The notes: generated by a model not told the origin, from the sequence alone. A stretch of 64,000 nucleotides of DNA from Bacillota bacterium (GCA_007120745.1 SKNC01000040.1:1-64000); one strand, 5' to 3'. Counted from the first letter of the stretch, positions 26,896 through 36,761 are shown. Translations and numbers: made by a program.

Positions 26896-27882
26896 TTAAA
26901 CCTGGGAGGAACACCCCCTGCTGACCACAAACTTTGGTTTTTTGTCCAGCCGGTGTATGGCCTCTACAAAACGTACCGTCCCCGTCTTGCCCCGCATTAC
27001 CAGGGAGTGGGTGGAGGCGGTTTTGCCCAGGAAGCGCACTCCTTTCAGCATATCCCCATCGGTGATACCGGTAGCAGCAAAAATCACATCGTCATCCTTT
27101 ACCAAGTCGTCCATATGTAAAAGCTTATTCATGTCAGCAATGCCCATCTTATGAATTTTCTCTTTGTCTTCCTCATCCTCGGGGTACAGCCGGGCCTGGA
27201 TGTCTCCCCCCAGGCACTTCAACGCAGCCGCCGCCAGGACTCCCTCGGGAGCGCCGCCGACTCCAAAGAGGATATCCACGCCGGTGCCCTCCAGGGCAGT
27301 AGCGATGGCCGCAGAAACATCCCCGTCAGTAATTAATTTCACCCGGGCTCCGGCCTCCCGGACCTCCTGGATGATTCTTTTATGGCGGGGACGATCCAGG
27401 ATAATGGCCACCAGATCCTCCACATCCCGGTTCAAGGCCTGGGCCACGGCCTTCAGGTTATCTTTCACCGGTGCATCCAGATGCACTGCCCCCGCAGCCT
27501 TTGGGCCCACGGCAATTTTATCCATGTAAATATCCGGAGCGTGCAGCAGGCAGCCCCGGCCCGCAACGGCCAGAACCGACAGAGAGTTGGGCAGTCCCTT
27601 GGCCACCAGGTTGGTGCCCTCCAGGGGATCCACTGCCACGTCCACCTCCGGTTCATCACCGGTTCCTACTTTTTCCCCCGTGTAGAGCATGGGGGCTTCA
27701 TCCGCCTCTCCTTCCCCAATAACCACGGTTCCGTCGATAAGAACTGTGTCAAAGGTCCGGCGCATGGCATCCACTGCTGCCTGGTCTGCAGCAATTTTAT
27801 CCCCCCGGCCCATGAGCCTGGCTGAAGCAAGGGCCGCAGCCTCCGTCACCCTGACAAATTCCAGAGCCAGTTCTCTCTCCAA
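26896..27882 (-). CDS. glpX: Class II fructose-1,6-bisphosphatase
   Basis: Gluconeogenic phosphatase of the GlpX family. The 328-residue protein has the metal-binding segments [11 protein letters not shown] and [11 protein letters not shown] and the later [13 protein letters not shown] substrate loop. It starts with TTG after GGAGAGGA. Together with the fba and fsa genes upstream it forms a sugar-phosphate group, as in the ywj region of Bacillus. Confidence 0.95.
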   Translation of the reverse strand: MERELALEFVRVTEAAALASARLMGRGDKIAADQAAVDAMRRTFDTVLIDGTVVIGEGEADEAPMLYTGEKVGTGDEPEVDVAVDPLEGTNLVAKGLPNSLSVLAVAGRGCLLHAPDIYMDKIAVGPKAAGAVHLDAPVKDNLKAVAQALNRDVEDLVAIILDRPRHKRIIQEVREAGARVKLITDGDVSAAIATALEGTGVDILFGVGGAPEGVLAAAALKCLGGDIQARLYPEDEEDKEKIHKMGIADMNKLLHMDDLVKDDDVIFAATGITDGDMLKGVRFLGKTASTHSLVMRGKTGTVRFVEAIHRLDKKPKFVVSRGCSSQV

Positions 27883-28006
27883 TTTTATCCTCTCCCTTTT
27901 TCTACAATCCTGTATCCCGTGCTGCCTGTTTTCAGGACTGCATGATTACAATTAATCCGCCGGATTAAATGACCTGCTTTGCTCCTCAGATTTTATTTCC
28001 CGGTCT

Positions 28007-28651
28007 TCATCTTCCGGATTTCTGCCAGTCTTCCAGAAACTTTTCTACGCCTGCATCCGTCAGGGGATGCTGAAACATCTGCCGCAAAACCGTAAAGGGT
28101 ATGGTAGCTATGTCTGCTCCGGCCCGGGCCACTTCCGTTACATGAAGAGGGTGCCGGATGCTGGCAGCAATAATTTCTGTTTCATAACCGTAGTAGTTGT
28201 ACACTTCTACAATCTCCCGAACCAGCTCCACTCCGGCATGGCCTATGTCATCCAGCCGGCCGATAAAGGGACTGACATAGGTAGCCCCAACATTGGCCGC
28301 CAGCAGGGCCTGGTTCAACGAAAACAGCAGGGTAACGTTGGTCTTTATCCCCTCCGGGGCCAATACGCTCACTGCTTTCATGCCCTCATCGGTCATGGGA
28401 ATTTTAATCACCACGTTGGGAGCCATCTCCGCCAGCTTTCTGGCCTCTTCCACCATATCCTCGCCTTTCAGGCTGAGTACTTCAGCACTGACGGGGCCCG
28501 GAACCAGGGTGGTAATTTCCTTTACAATCCCCTGAAAATCCCCTTCTTCCCTGGCAATCAGGCTGGGATTGGTGGTAACTCCTGAAATGACTCCCCATCC
28601 GGCAGCCGTCCGTATTTCTTCCAAATTAGCGGTATCCAGGAAAAGCTTCAA
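28007..28651 (-). CDS. fsa: Transaldolase-like protein (TalC/fructose-6-phosphate aldolase family)
   Basis: 214-residue small transaldolase. [19 protein letters not shown], the Schiff-base lysine in [11 protein letters not shown], and [29 protein letters not shown] identify the TalC/MipB subfamily. Whether it acts as transaldolase or as fructose-6-phosphate aldolase cannot be settled from sequence; genomic position matches Bacillus ywjH (tal). Start codon TTG. Confidence 0.94.
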   Translation of the reverse strand: MKLFLDTANLEEIRTAAGWGVISGVTTNPSLIAREEGDFQGIVKEITTLVPGPVSAEVLSLKGEDMVEEARKLAEMAPNVVIKIPMTDEGMKAVSVLAPEGIKTNVTLLFSLNQALLAANVGATYVSPFIGRLDDIGHAGVELVREIVEVYNYYGYETEIIAASIRHPLHVTEVARAGADIATIPFTVLRQMFQHPLTDAGVEKFLEDWQKSGR

Positions 28652-28880
28652 TTCCTTTCACCTTCCCATCTTTAAATTTTCTTTTCTACTTGCGGTTTTT
28701 CTTCTTGGACATTCATGCAGCAAAAAGCGCTGCACCATCAGAAGGATGAAAATAATAAAAAATCATTTTACAGGCTAAACAGTATTATCTACAGATAGTA
28801 TGTAACAATGTTTCTGAAACCATTACCGTTCCAATAAGATTCCTTCATTTATTCTGATTCATTTTATAAGCTCCGGCCTT

Positions 28881-29732
28881 TTATGCTTTGGCCGAACACT
28901 TGAAAAGCCTCATTTTTGTTTTAATGACTTCTTTCATCTCCACCTTTGCGGGGCCAAGGATTTTTCGGGGGTCATATTCCTGGGGAGTCTCTGCCAGCAC
29001 CCGGCTCACCCCCCGGGCAAAGGCCTGTCGAATATCGGTATCAATATTAATCTTGCAGATCCCCATCTCAATGGCCCTGCAGATGCTGGCGTCAGGAACC
29101 CCGGAGGCCCCGTGCAGCACCAGGGGAATGGCTACTCTTTTTTTAATCTCCCCCAGCCGGTCAAAGTCCAGCTTTGGCTCTCCCTTGTAGGGCCCGTGGG
29201 CTGTACCGATGGCAATGGCCAGGGCATCTACCCCGCTTTTTTCCACAAACAGGGAGGCTTCCTCGGGGTTGGTAAAAAGAGCATCCTTTTCGTCTACGGT
29301 AATATCATCCTCGGTACCGCCGATTTTCCCCAGTTCCCCTTCCACAGAAACTCCTACCGCAGAGGCTGCCTCCACCACCCTGGCAGTCAGGGCGATGTTT
29401 TCCTCCAGGGGAAGCTTGGAACCATCAATCATGACGGAACTAAAACCATGGCGGATGCACTGCATAATCTGTTCAAAACTGGTCCCATGATCCAGGTGCA
29501 GCGCCACAGGGACCGAAGCCTGTTCAGCAGCGGCCTTGACCATGGCCACAATATACTGAATTCCCGCATATTTTAATCCTCCCTGGCTGGCCTGTAAGAT
29601 CACCGGGGCCCTTTCCTCCTCTGCCGACTCCACGATGGCCTGAACAATTTCCATGTTGTTGGTATTAAAGGCCCCCACGGCGTATCCGTTTTTCTGAGCC
29701 TCTCCCAACATCTCCTTCAAAGTAATTAACAT
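28881..29732 (-). CDS. fba: Class II fructose-1,6-bisphosphate aldolase
   Basis: Zinc-dependent aldolase of glycolysis and gluconeogenesis. The 283-residue protein has the zinc-binding HLDHG segment (VALHLDHGTSFE), the acidic SVMIDGSKLPLEENI segment, and the phosphate- and metal-binding VLHGASGVPD and KINIDTDIRQAF. An AAGGAGG site precedes the ATG. It follows spo0F by 47 bases, as in Bacillus. Confidence 0.96.
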   Translation of the reverse strand: MLITLKEMLGEAQKNGYAVGAFNTNNMEIVQAIVESAEEERAPVILQASQGGLKYAGIQYIVAMVKAAAEQASVPVALHLDHGTSFEQIMQCIRHGFSSVMIDGSKLPLEENIALTARVVEAASAVGVSVEGELGKIGGTEDDITVDEKDALFTNPEEASLFVEKSGVDALAIAIGTAHGPYKGEPKLDFDRLGEIKKRVAIPLVLHGASGVPDASICRAIEMGICKINIDTDIRQAFARGVSRVLAETPQEYDPRKILGPAKVEMKEVIKTKMRLFKCSAKA

Positions 29733-29779
29733 ATCTATGGCGCCTCCTTAGATTTAATTTATAAAAGGAATTAACGGGT

Positions 29780-30154
29780 TTATTCTTCTTCATCTCTTAG
29801 AGCCAGGCTAATTTTGTCCAGCATTTCCTGGATTTCAAAGGGTTTGGTTAAGCATCCCATGGCTCCCCTCTCCGTAACCTGGGAAAGAGTTTCCGGGTCG
29901 CCATAGCCTGTCATCATCAAAACCTTGATATCTGGCTTTACTTCCTTCATCGAGCTCAAAGTTTCCAGGCCGCACATCCCTGACATTTTAACGTCCAGCA
30001 GCACCAGGTGCACCCGCCGCTCTTTTATAATTCCCAGGGCCTCTGCACCGTTTTTGGCCTCCAATACGGTGTAGAACTCCTGCAGAATTTCTTTTAAAAG
30101 AGCCCGGATTCCCTCCTGGTCATCCGCCACCAGTATTATTTTGTCACCGCTCAT
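29780..30154 (-). CDS. spo0F: Spo0F-like single-domain response regulator
   Basis: 124-residue receiver domain without an output domain. Present are the acidic pair in VADDQEG, the phosphoacceptor aspartate in LLDVKMSG, the switch threonine in MMTGYG and the lysine in TKPFE. In Bacillus Spo0F carries phosphate from sporulation kinases to Spo0B. Position directly before fba and near pyrG is the Bacillus spo0F position, which supports the name more than sequence alone. No Spo0B gene is in the window. Confidence 0.82.
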   Translation of the reverse strand: MSGDKIILVADDQEGIRALLKEILQEFYTVLEAKNGAEALGIIKERRVHLVLLDVKMSGMCGLETLSSMKEVKPDIKVLMMTGYGDPETLSQVTERGAMGCLTKPFEIQEMLDKISLALRDEEE

Positions 30155-30310
30155 AAAAAAACCCCCATGGGATATAATGGAATTTATAAAGCCCTGGGTA
30201 CAAAAATGTTATGTAATATTAAATACTGCCTGTGAGAGCCTCTGGTATCCGGTGCTCCTGATATAATTATACCAATTGTTCCCTGCCGATTCAAAAGAGA
30301 AGTAAAGCCT

Positions 30311-30772
30311 TTAGCAAAACTTAATAATTTTCTTAATCAAGCCCTGTTCAATGGCCCAGCGTTCCACATCTTCTTTCTTCCATACCGGACCCATCTTCAG
30401 CTCGTAAATAGGCTGCGGAAGCTTACCCCTCTGGCGGTATACGCTGACCTTTTTTGGGCTCCAGCCCAGCATGGCCGCTACCTCCGCGGTGCCCACGATA
30501 TCTAAGGGGCGGTGGTGGTGGGGAAAGTCCTTCCGTAAAATCACCGTAACCTTCTTTTCGTTTTCATTAAAAAATTCTATAATGTATTTTTTATCCAGGG
30601 TGCTGCAGCTTCTTACCATGAAGCCTTCCCCTTCCCATAGAATGGTCCCTTCATCCGAAGGGTCCAGGGTAATATCGTGAATTTTTAAAAGCCTGAGAAA
30701 TTCCAGACTGTAATCTCCCTCGTCAGAGACTTTGAAAGTTCCCAGTATTTTTCCCGGTCGGTATATGCTCAT
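30311..30772 (-). CDS. Unrecognised protein with C-terminal helix-turn-helix
   Basis: 153-residue protein with no family name that I can give. The N-terminal 90 residues are mixed alpha/beta with a run of three histidines (FPHHHRPLD). Residues 92-143 (VGTAEVAAMLGWSPKKVSVYRQRGKLPQPI then VWKKEDVERWA) look like a MerR/excisionase-type winged helix. I use ATG 30770-30772, which follows AGGGGGG; an upstream extension of the frame crosses the promoter and is unlikely. The gene has a consensus promoter with a dyad at the start site, so it could be an autoregulated repressor. It precedes spo0F by 156 bases. Confidence 0.75.
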   Translation of the reverse strand: MSIYRPGKILGTFKVSDEGDYSLEFLRLLKIHDITLDPSDEGTILWEGEGFMVRSCSTLDKKYIIEFFNENEKKVTVILRKDFPHHHRPLDIVGTAEVAAMLGWSPKKVSVYRQRGKLPQPIYELKMGPVWKKEDVERWAIEQGLIKKIIKFC

Positions 30773-30785
30773 GAAAAAACCCCCC

Positions 30786-30835
30786 TGTTGTAGATTACAA
30801 CAATTAATTATAACGGGAGATTTTCCAGTTGTCAA
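30786..30835 (-). promoter_or_regulatory. Consensus sigma-A promoter with operator dyad
   Basis: On the minus strand: TTGACA (30830-30835), 17 bases, TATAAT (30807-30812). Both hexamers and the spacer are perfect consensus. Four bases further is the perfect dyad TGTTGTA-N3-TACAACA (30786-30802), which would cover the transcription start. So strong a promoter with an operator at +1 suggests tight repression. Confidence 0.85.
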
Positions 30836-31037
30836 CTTTTGAAAACAAGGGTAAAAGCTTCCATTGGATAAAAAACCTCCCCTAATCTCTCTAACAGGCC
30901 CTTTGTCGAATTTTTTGCTGCCTGTTTTCATCTATATGCAAAAGCAAGGAAATATAGGACAGGCGGGAGAATTTTGGTAAAAATCAGATGATTGGTTTCA
31001 GAGTGGCTGATAGGGCTTCCCATTCTTAGTCAGCCAA

Positions 31038-31649
31038 CTACATTAATTCTGCCAGGAAGGGACCCAGTAAAATCCCTGCAAGCAGCAGAAATAGCACCAG
31101 AAGCCCAAAGAGGAAAATAAAGGGCAGAAAGTAGGATACCAGCGCACGGCCCAAGGAAATGTTGTAAACGTTACGAATTCCATTGACCTTCAGCACCAGG
31201 GCCCAGATCGATATGGCCAGGGAAAAGAATCCCGTGGGATTAAAGGGAAAATATCGGGCTGCCAGGCTTACGGGGAGCATGAATATATAGGGAATATGTC
31301 CATAACCCAAAACCGCACCCAGCCGGGAAATCCGTCCTTCTCCCCCTAAAAGTTCCACCGTCAGGTGCAAAACCGCGGTGAATAGAAAAAAGTACAGGGG
31401 GATTAAGGGCAGGTTAAGAAAGGGCATAAACCGGGCCATCCCCTCCATCAGTTCCGGGGACACAGGAAAACCTCTGAATTCCTCAATCATTTGACCTGCC
31501 TGGCTGGCAGTGTTGGAAAGAGTAACAATAACGGATACTACCAGGTATACCAGGAACCCCTGCCAGATATTTTTCTCCCGGCTCACTTTTTCCATGCCCC
31601 GGGAGGGCTTAAACAAAATGTCATAAACGTCATCTAAAAAACTGCCCAT
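31038..31649 (-). CDS. Yip1-domain membrane protein
   Basis: 203-residue membrane protein with about five hydrophobic segments, starting FLDDVYDILFKPSRGMEKVSREKN, the cytoplasmic head typical of bacterial Yip1-domain proteins. ELLGGEGRISRLGAVLGYGHIPYIFMLP is the conserved loop. Function is unknown. It overlaps sppA by one base and is surely cotranscribed and coupled with it. Confidence 0.85.
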   Translation of the reverse strand: MGSFLDDVYDILFKPSRGMEKVSREKNIWQGFLVYLVVSVIVTLSNTASQAGQMIEEFRGFPVSPELMEGMARFMPFLNLPLIPLYFFLFTAVLHLTVELLGGEGRISRLGAVLGYGHIPYIFMLPVSLAARYFPFNPTGFFSLAISIWALVLKVNGIRNVYNISLGRALVSYFLPFIFLFGLLVLFLLLAGILLGPFLAELM

Positions 31650-32587
31650 TACTGCATCTCCACTCCTTTAATCACCCGAAATAAGCTCAAATTTTCCATC
31701 AGGTATCGGGTATAGTTATCATTTTGCAGAGAACTTCCCCAGAAGTAATCCCAAAAGGTAAGCCGGCCGAACTCCACAACCATGGGATCTTCTATACCGG
31801 AAAGTTCCGCCGCCCGATCCAGGGCGTCATACAGATTCCCCAGCTCATCCACCAGGCCCAGTTCCAGCGCCTGACGGCCGGTAAAAATCCTGCCGTCTGC
31901 CAGTTCCAGCACCTGTTCCCTGGACATATTTCTGCCGCTGGCCACCGCCTCCACAAACTGTTCATATACGTCCTGGGAAAAGGACTGAAGAATTTCCCTT
32001 TCCTCCGGGGTCAATGCCCGGGAGATGTCTCCCATATCTTTGTGCTCTCCGCTTTTGATGGTTTCGAATTCCACGCCGATGTTGTCCAGCAGTTCCTCCA
32101 GGTTGGTGTGTTGAAGAATTACACCGATGCTGCCGGTGGTGGTGCCGGGATTGGCCATAATGTGGTCCGCCGCCGCCGCAAGATAGTAGCCGCCGGAGGC
32201 CGCCATGTCGGACATGGATACCACCACCACTTTGCCTTCCTCCCGGATCTTTAAGATTTCACTGTGAATTTCCTGGGTAGCTGAGGCGGTTCCTCCGGGA
32301 CTGTTCACCCGGATCACCACTGCCTCTACCCCGGGGGTTAAACGGGCTTCCCGCAGGTGCTCCAGGATATAATCCATTCCCCGGGAAGCCATGAGGCCGC
32401 TTCCCTGGGTCCTGCCCCCGGATATAGGGCCCTCCACATAAATCAGGCCCACCTGCCCTCTCCGGTCCCGGGGAGCAGACCGCTGTTCTCTCCAGAAGAA
32501 AGCGTCCCTGACCGTAAAGAACAGGGCAATCACAATCACTGCCAAAATTACTGCGGTAAATATTTTTTTACCGTCCATTTTTTTCAC
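31649..32587 (-). CDS. sppA: Signal peptide peptidase SppA
   Basis: Membrane-anchored serine protease that degrades leftover signal peptides. The 312-residue short form has one N-terminal anchor (about 8-27). The nucleophile serine lies in MAASGGYYLAAAAD and the general-base lysine in IKSGEHKDMG. GTTTGSIGVI and the RVNSPGGTASA oxyanion segment complete the S49 fold. Cotranscribed with the Yip1 gene. Confidence 0.95.
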   Translation of the reverse strand: MKKMDGKKIFTAVILAVIVIALFFTVRDAFFWREQRSAPRDRRGQVGLIYVEGPISGGRTQGSGLMASRGMDYILEHLREARLTPGVEAVVIRVNSPGGTASATQEIHSEILKIREEGKVVVVSMSDMAASGGYYLAAAADHIMANPGTTTGSIGVILQHTNLEELLDNIGVEFETIKSGEHKDMGDISRALTPEEREILQSFSQDVYEQFVEAVASGRNMSREQVLELADGRIFTGRQALELGLVDELGNLYDALDRAAELSGIEDPMVVEFGRLTFWDYFWGSSLQNDNYTRYLMENLSLFRVIKGVEMQ

Positions 32588-32783
32588 TTCCTTGTTCCCA
32601 GGTCCAATAACTACCTGGCTTCTTTAAAACTTTTTTCTTGCTGGATAATACTAGATAATACTACAAAATTACCTGACGGAGTCATCCGCCGGAAATACCC
32701 GTTCCTTTGGAGCCCGGTAAAGCTGCCCTGTGGGACAGCTGCTCACAAAGGATGGTCACCATACTCTGGTGATAAGAAAAAGA

Positions 32784-32837
32784 GCGACATTTCCAGGGCT
32801 TTCCCCATACAAAAAGGAAAACGGTTCCCCATGTCGC
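32784..32837 (-). terminator. Possible terminator after pyrG
   Basis: Outer stem GCGACAT/ATGTCGC (32784-32790 with 32831-32837) encloses an inner TTTCC/GGGAA pairing. On the minus strand it is followed by TCTTTTTCTT, 27 bases after the pyrG stop. The long loop makes this weaker than the other terminators listed. Confidence 0.4.
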
Positions 32838-32863
32838 ATGATGTTTTCATGTTCACTCAACGG

Positions 32864-34483
32864 TTACGCTTTTTGGTTTTTCCGATACTGCAGGGCGCTC
32901 TGCACAAAGTTTCTGAAAAGCGGCTGCGGATTATTGGGGCGGGACTTAAATTCCGGATGAAACTGGGTGGCCACGTACCAGGGGTGGTCCTTTACCTCGA
33001 TAATTTCCACCAGCCTGTTATCCGGTGAAATCCCGCTGAAGACCATGCCGCCTTTCTCCAGGTCCTCCCGGAAGTTGTTGTTCAGCTCATAGCGGTGGCG
33101 GTGCCGTTCCTCAATTTTTTCACATCCATAGGCTTGATGAGCAGAGGTCCCCTCCTGAAGCACGCAGGGGTAGCTTCCCAGGCGCATGGTTCCTCCCTTA
33201 TCGGTGACCTTTTTCTGCTCCGGCAGAAGGTCGATGACCGGGTAGGGGGTTTGGGGATCAATTTCCGAGCTGTGGGCACCTTTCATGCCCAGCACATTGC
33301 GGGCAAATTCCACCACGGCACAGTGCAGCCCCAGGCAGACTCCCAAAAAAGGAATCCGGTTTTCCCGGGCATACTGGACCGCTTTAATTTTCCCTTCGAT
33401 TCCCCGGCTTCCGAAACCGCCGGGTACCAGGATTCCGTCCACCCCTTCAAGACAGGGGGCTCCAGGGTCCTGTTCCAGCTCCTCGGCATGGACCCATTTT
33501 ATTTTTACCTGGGCACCGTTATCTATGCCCGCATGGTTCAGGGCCTCCGCCACGCTGAGATATGCGTCATGCAGCGTCACGTATTTGCCCACCAGGGCAA
33601 TATTTACCGGAGGGGTTTCTTTTATCTTTTCTATGCGATCCACCAGCCTTTCCCATTCCACCAGCTCCGGGGGACCGCATTCCAGTTTCAATTTTTCCAC
33701 CACGATGTCGTCCAGGCCCTCTTTTCTCATCATCAAAGGCACCTGGTAAAGGCTTTCCACGTCCAGGTTTTCAATCACCGCTTCGTAGTCAGTATCGCAG
33801 AACAGCGCAATCTTTTCCTTCAGGTCCCGGGCCAGGGGCTTCTCGGTGCGGCAGACAATAATGTCCGGCTGAATCCCGATGCTCCGAAGTTCTTTTACGC
33901 TGTGCTGGGTGGGCTTGGTTTTTAATTCTCCCCCCATTTCCAGGTAGGGGATCAGGGTGACATGGATATACATCACTGAGTTTCGGCCCACCTCCACTTT
34001 CATCTGGCGGATGGCTTCCAGGAAGGGAAGCCCCTCGATGTCCCCCACGGTGCCGCCGATTTCCGTAATCACCACATCAAGGTCGTCTTCCCGGGCGGCC
34101 ACCTTAATGCGGGCTTTAATTTCATCGGTGATATGAGGTATCACCTGGACAGTGCCTCCCAGGTATTCGCCCTTCCGTTCCTTGGTAATCACCGACCAGT
34201 ACACCTTTCCGGTGGTAACGTTGCTGTTTCTGGTCAGGTTGATATCAATAAACCGCTCATAGTGCCCTAAATCCAGGTCGGTTTCCCCGCCGTCATCGGT
34301 CACATAGACTTCTCCGTGCTGGTAAGGGCTCATGGTTCCAGGGTCAAAGTTGATGTAGGGGTCAAACTTCTGAATGGTTACCTTCAGTCCCCGGTTTTTC
34401 AGCAGGCGGCCCAGGGAAGCGGCAGTTATACCTTTGCCCAGGGAAGAAACCACACCGCCGGTAACAAAAATGTACTTGGTCAT
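32864..34483 (-). CDS. pyrG: CTP synthase
   Basis: Aminates UTP to CTP using glutamine. The 539-residue protein starts [18 protein letters not shown], the synthetase P-loop signature. The C-terminal class I glutaminase domain has the nucleophile cysteine in [10 protein letters not shown] and the catalytic HPEF near the end. It starts 21 bases after speB and may be the last gene of the polyamine operon transcript. I saw no pyrG attenuator in that short gap. Confidence 0.97.
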   Translation of the reverse strand: MTKYIFVTGGVVSSLGKGITAASLGRLLKNRGLKVTIQKFDPYINFDPGTMSPYQHGEVYVTDDGGETDLDLGHYERFIDINLTRNSNVTTGKVYWSVITKERKGEYLGGTVQVIPHITDEIKARIKVAAREDDLDVVITEIGGTVGDIEGLPFLEAIRQMKVEVGRNSVMYIHVTLIPYLEMGGELKTKPTQHSVKELRSIGIQPDIIVCRTEKPLARDLKEKIALFCDTDYEAVIENLDVESLYQVPLMMRKEGLDDIVVEKLKLECGPPELVEWERLVDRIEKIKETPPVNIALVGKYVTLHDAYLSVAEALNHAGIDNGAQVKIKWVHAEELEQDPGAPCLEGVDGILVPGGFGSRGIEGKIKAVQYARENRIPFLGVCLGLHCAVVEFARNVLGMKGAHSSEIDPQTPYPVIDLLPEQKKVTDKGGTMRLGSYPCVLQEGTSAHQAYGCEKIEERHRHRYELNNNFREDLEKGGMVFSGISPDNRLVEIIEVKDHPWYVATQFHPEFKSRPNNPQPLFRNFVQSALQYRKNQKA

Positions 34484-34504
34484 AAAAAAATCACCCTTCC
34501 TTTT

Positions 34505-35368
34505 TTAGCCGTGGGCAAGAATTATCTCCCTTATAATTTTTGCGGCCAACAGAGAAGTAATCTGGCCCGAATCGTAATCCGGCGCCACCTCCACCAGGTC
34601 AAAGCCCACAATCCTCAGGCCCTCCAGCCTGGATACGACCTCCAGGATCTCCCGGGAACTGCACCCGCCGGGTTCCGGCGTGCCTGTCCCCGGTGCATAT
34701 GCCGGGTCTACCACATCTATATCCAAAGTTACATATAAGGGACGCTGGTTCAGTTCAGCCTTGATTATCTCCAGCGGCTTTACTACATCGCCGGGGAAAA
34801 ATCGGGTGTTCTGCCGGGCAAAGGCCAGTTCCTGTGCAGTGGCAGACCGGATCCCCAGCTGGTAAATGTCTTCTACTCCCGTCTCCCGGTAAATCCGGTT
34901 CATCACCGAGGCATGGCTGTTTTCCTCCCCCAGGTAATGGGGCCTTAAATCCGCATGGGCATCCAGCTGCAGCAGGGCCAAGTCCGGATACAGAGAGGCT
35001 GCGGCCTTTACCGCAGGATAGGTCACCAGGTGCTCCCCTCCCATCATCAGGGGCAGTTTGCCGTCTTTCAGGAGGTTTTCCCAGGCCTTTTCAATAATCT
35101 GCAGGCTTTTATCCACATTTCCAAAGGGGAGAGCCAGGTCACCGCCGTCAAAAAAGGAGACCTCCCGCAGGTCTTTCCCCAGGGTCATGCTGTGCTCCTC
35201 CAAAACCCGGGAAACCCGGCGAATGGCACCGGGGGCCATGCGGGAACCGGGCCGAAAGCTGGCGGTATAATCCATAGGGGCACCGAACAGCACCACCCTG
35301 GACCCTTCATAGTCCAGGCTGGATTCCATAAAGCCCTGTTCATTTTCCAGGCGGTGTAAAAAATTCAC
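34505..35368 (-). CDS. speB: Agmatinase
   Basis: Binuclear manganese ureohydrolase that converts agmatine to putrescine and urea. The 287-residue protein has the metal motifs GGEHLVT, DAHADLRP and LDIDVVDPAYAPGTGTPEPGG. Agmatinase rather than arginase or formimidoylglutamase is supported by the neighbouring arginine decarboxylase and spermidine synthase genes. It starts one base after the speE stop. Confidence 0.94.
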   Translation of the reverse strand: MNFLHRLENEQGFMESSLDYEGSRVVLFGAPMDYTASFRPGSRMAPGAIRRVSRVLEEHSMTLGKDLREVSFFDGGDLALPFGNVDKSLQIIEKAWENLLKDGKLPLMMGGEHLVTYPAVKAAASLYPDLALLQLDAHADLRPHYLGEENSHASVMNRIYRETGVEDIYQLGIRSATAQELAFARQNTRFFPGDVVKPLEIIKAELNQRPLYVTLDIDVVDPAYAPGTGTPEPGGCSSREILEVVSRLEGLRIVGFDLVEVAPDYDSGQITSLLAAKIIREIILAHG

Positions 35369-35369
35369 T

Positions 35370-36200
35370 CTACTTTTCCTCCATCAGTTCTCTCACAAAT
35401 CCCGGCAGCACAAAGGAACTCTTGTGGAGTTCCGGGGAATAGTACCGGGTGTCCAGTTCTTTAAAGGCCTTGACTTTCAAAGGGTCATGGACCTTTGAAC
35501 CCAGGGTAAAGCTCCACAGCCCGCTGGGGTACGTGGGCACCGCGGCCAGGTACAGCCGGGTCAGGGGAAATACCTTTTGTATTCTTTGGGTGACGGAATG
35601 AATCAGGTCCCCGTTGTAAAAGGGGGATTCCGTCTGGGCCACCATGATTCCCTGGGGTTTCAGGGCCTCAGAAATATTCTGATAAAACTCCCCGGTGAAC
35701 AACCCCACCGCCGGTCCCACCGGCTCCGTGGAATCCACCAGGATCACATCAAATTCCTCCCTGCAGGATTTTACATACTCCAGTCCATCGGTAATAATAA
35801 CCTCTACCCGGGGGTCCTCCAGGGCACCTCCGCTGATTTCCGGCAGGTATTCCCGACAGGTGTTTACCACTTCTTCATCTATTTCTACCAGCACTGCCCG
35901 GGTAACCTCCGGGTGCTTGATAATCTGCTTTATGGTTCCCCCGTCTCCTCCCCCAATCACCAGCACTTTTTCCGGATTGGGATGGGTAACCAGGGGGACA
36001 TGGCTGATCATTTCGTGATATACAAACTCGTCCTGCACGGTAGTCTGGACCATTCCGTCCAGCACCAGCATTTTGCCAAACTGCAGGGTATCCAGTATCG
36101 CCAGTTCCTGAAAGGCCGTCATTTTGGTACAGAGAGTTTCCTTTACCTGGCAGGTAATACCCAGGTGGGGGGTTTGTTTTTCGGTGTACCACAGTTCCAT
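35370..36200 (-). CDS. speE: Spermidine synthase (polyamine aminopropyltransferase)
   Basis: Transfers an aminopropyl group from decarboxylated SAM to putrescine. The 276-residue protein has VLVIGGGDGGTIKQIIKH (nucleotide site), the acidic gatekeeper in VILVDSTEPVGPA, and the N-terminal Tyr/Gln/Asp pattern of the family. The second substrate requires SAM decarboxylase, whose gene is not in this window. Confidence 0.95.
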   Translation of the reverse strand: MELWYTEKQTPHLGITCQVKETLCTKMTAFQELAILDTLQFGKMLVLDGMVQTTVQDEFVYHEMISHVPLVTHPNPEKVLVIGGGDGGTIKQIIKHPEVTRAVLVEIDEEVVNTCREYLPEISGGALEDPRVEVIITDGLEYVKSCREEFDVILVDSTEPVGPAVGLFTGEFYQNISEALKPQGIMVAQTESPFYNGDLIHSVTQRIQKVFPLTRLYLAAVPTYPSGLWSFTLGSKVHDPLKVKAFKELDTRYYSPELHKSSFVLPGFVRELMEEK

Positions 36201-36273
36201 GTTATACGTTCCTTCCTGTATATAGTTATATATCTGCGTGGTCCGGAGACCCCGTAACAGAAAAAAAGCCCGG

Positions 36274-36732
36274 CTAGTAGCCCAGGACCACTGCCGCCAG
36301 GGCAGAAGCTGTTTTTTCTACCACGTGCTCCACTGATTTTATCCTGATCTCCTTCAGGGGCAGGTTCCTGATCCTGAAGGCCTCCGCAATCATGGAGGTA
36401 ATCCGGGCCTCTGCCTCCTCTTTGCCGCACTCTCCGGCAAACTCCATAATCACTCCAAAGGTATCCGGGGAAAGTCCCACTCCTACGGCCGCAGCTATTT
36501 TCTTGCCGGGAGTTTCCGAACAGATGGAACCATAAGCCGTAGGTGCCAGAGTTCCGGGGGCAATGTCCAAATCCTGGTCCTGCTGAGCACCGGGGGGCAA
36601 AATACTGCTGATCCTGACCAGGTTTATATTGGCAATGCCGGCTTTCAGCAGGGCATGGTCAAAGGCGGTAAGCCTGTGCTCTCCTTCCGCCGCGCCGGCC
36701 ACAATTTTAAATTTTGTGGGTACAGGTATCAT
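36274..36732 (-). CDS. pdaD: Pyruvoyl-dependent arginine decarboxylase
   Basis: Makes agmatine from arginine. The 152-residue proenzyme cleaves itself between S42 and S43 in the segment ISSILPPG, and S43 becomes the pyruvoyl group. The later GVIMEFAG segment supplies the catalytic glutamate. This is the archaeal/chlamydial type, quite unlike the PLP enzyme SpeA of Bacillus. First gene of the pdaD-speE-speB group, which gives a complete arginine-agmatine-putrescine-spermidine route apart from SpeD. Confidence 0.93.
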   Translation of the reverse strand: MIPVPTKFKIVAGAAEGEHRLTAFDHALLKAGIANINLVRISSILPPGAQQDQDLDIAPGTLAPTAYGSICSETPGKKIAAAVGVGLSPDTFGVIMEFAGECGKEEAEARITSMIAEAFRIRNLPLKEIRIKSVEHVVEKTASALAAVVLGY

Positions 36733-36761
36733 CTATCACAGCACCTTCTTTCCTACACAGA

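Noticed and set aside
28786..28797. Palindrome TATCTACAGATA upstream of fsa
   Set aside because: Only 12 bases, AT-rich, and not placed at a clear promoter.
33095..33925. 276-codon plus-strand frame opposite pyrG
   Set aside because: Shadow of pyrG, no domain and no start signal.
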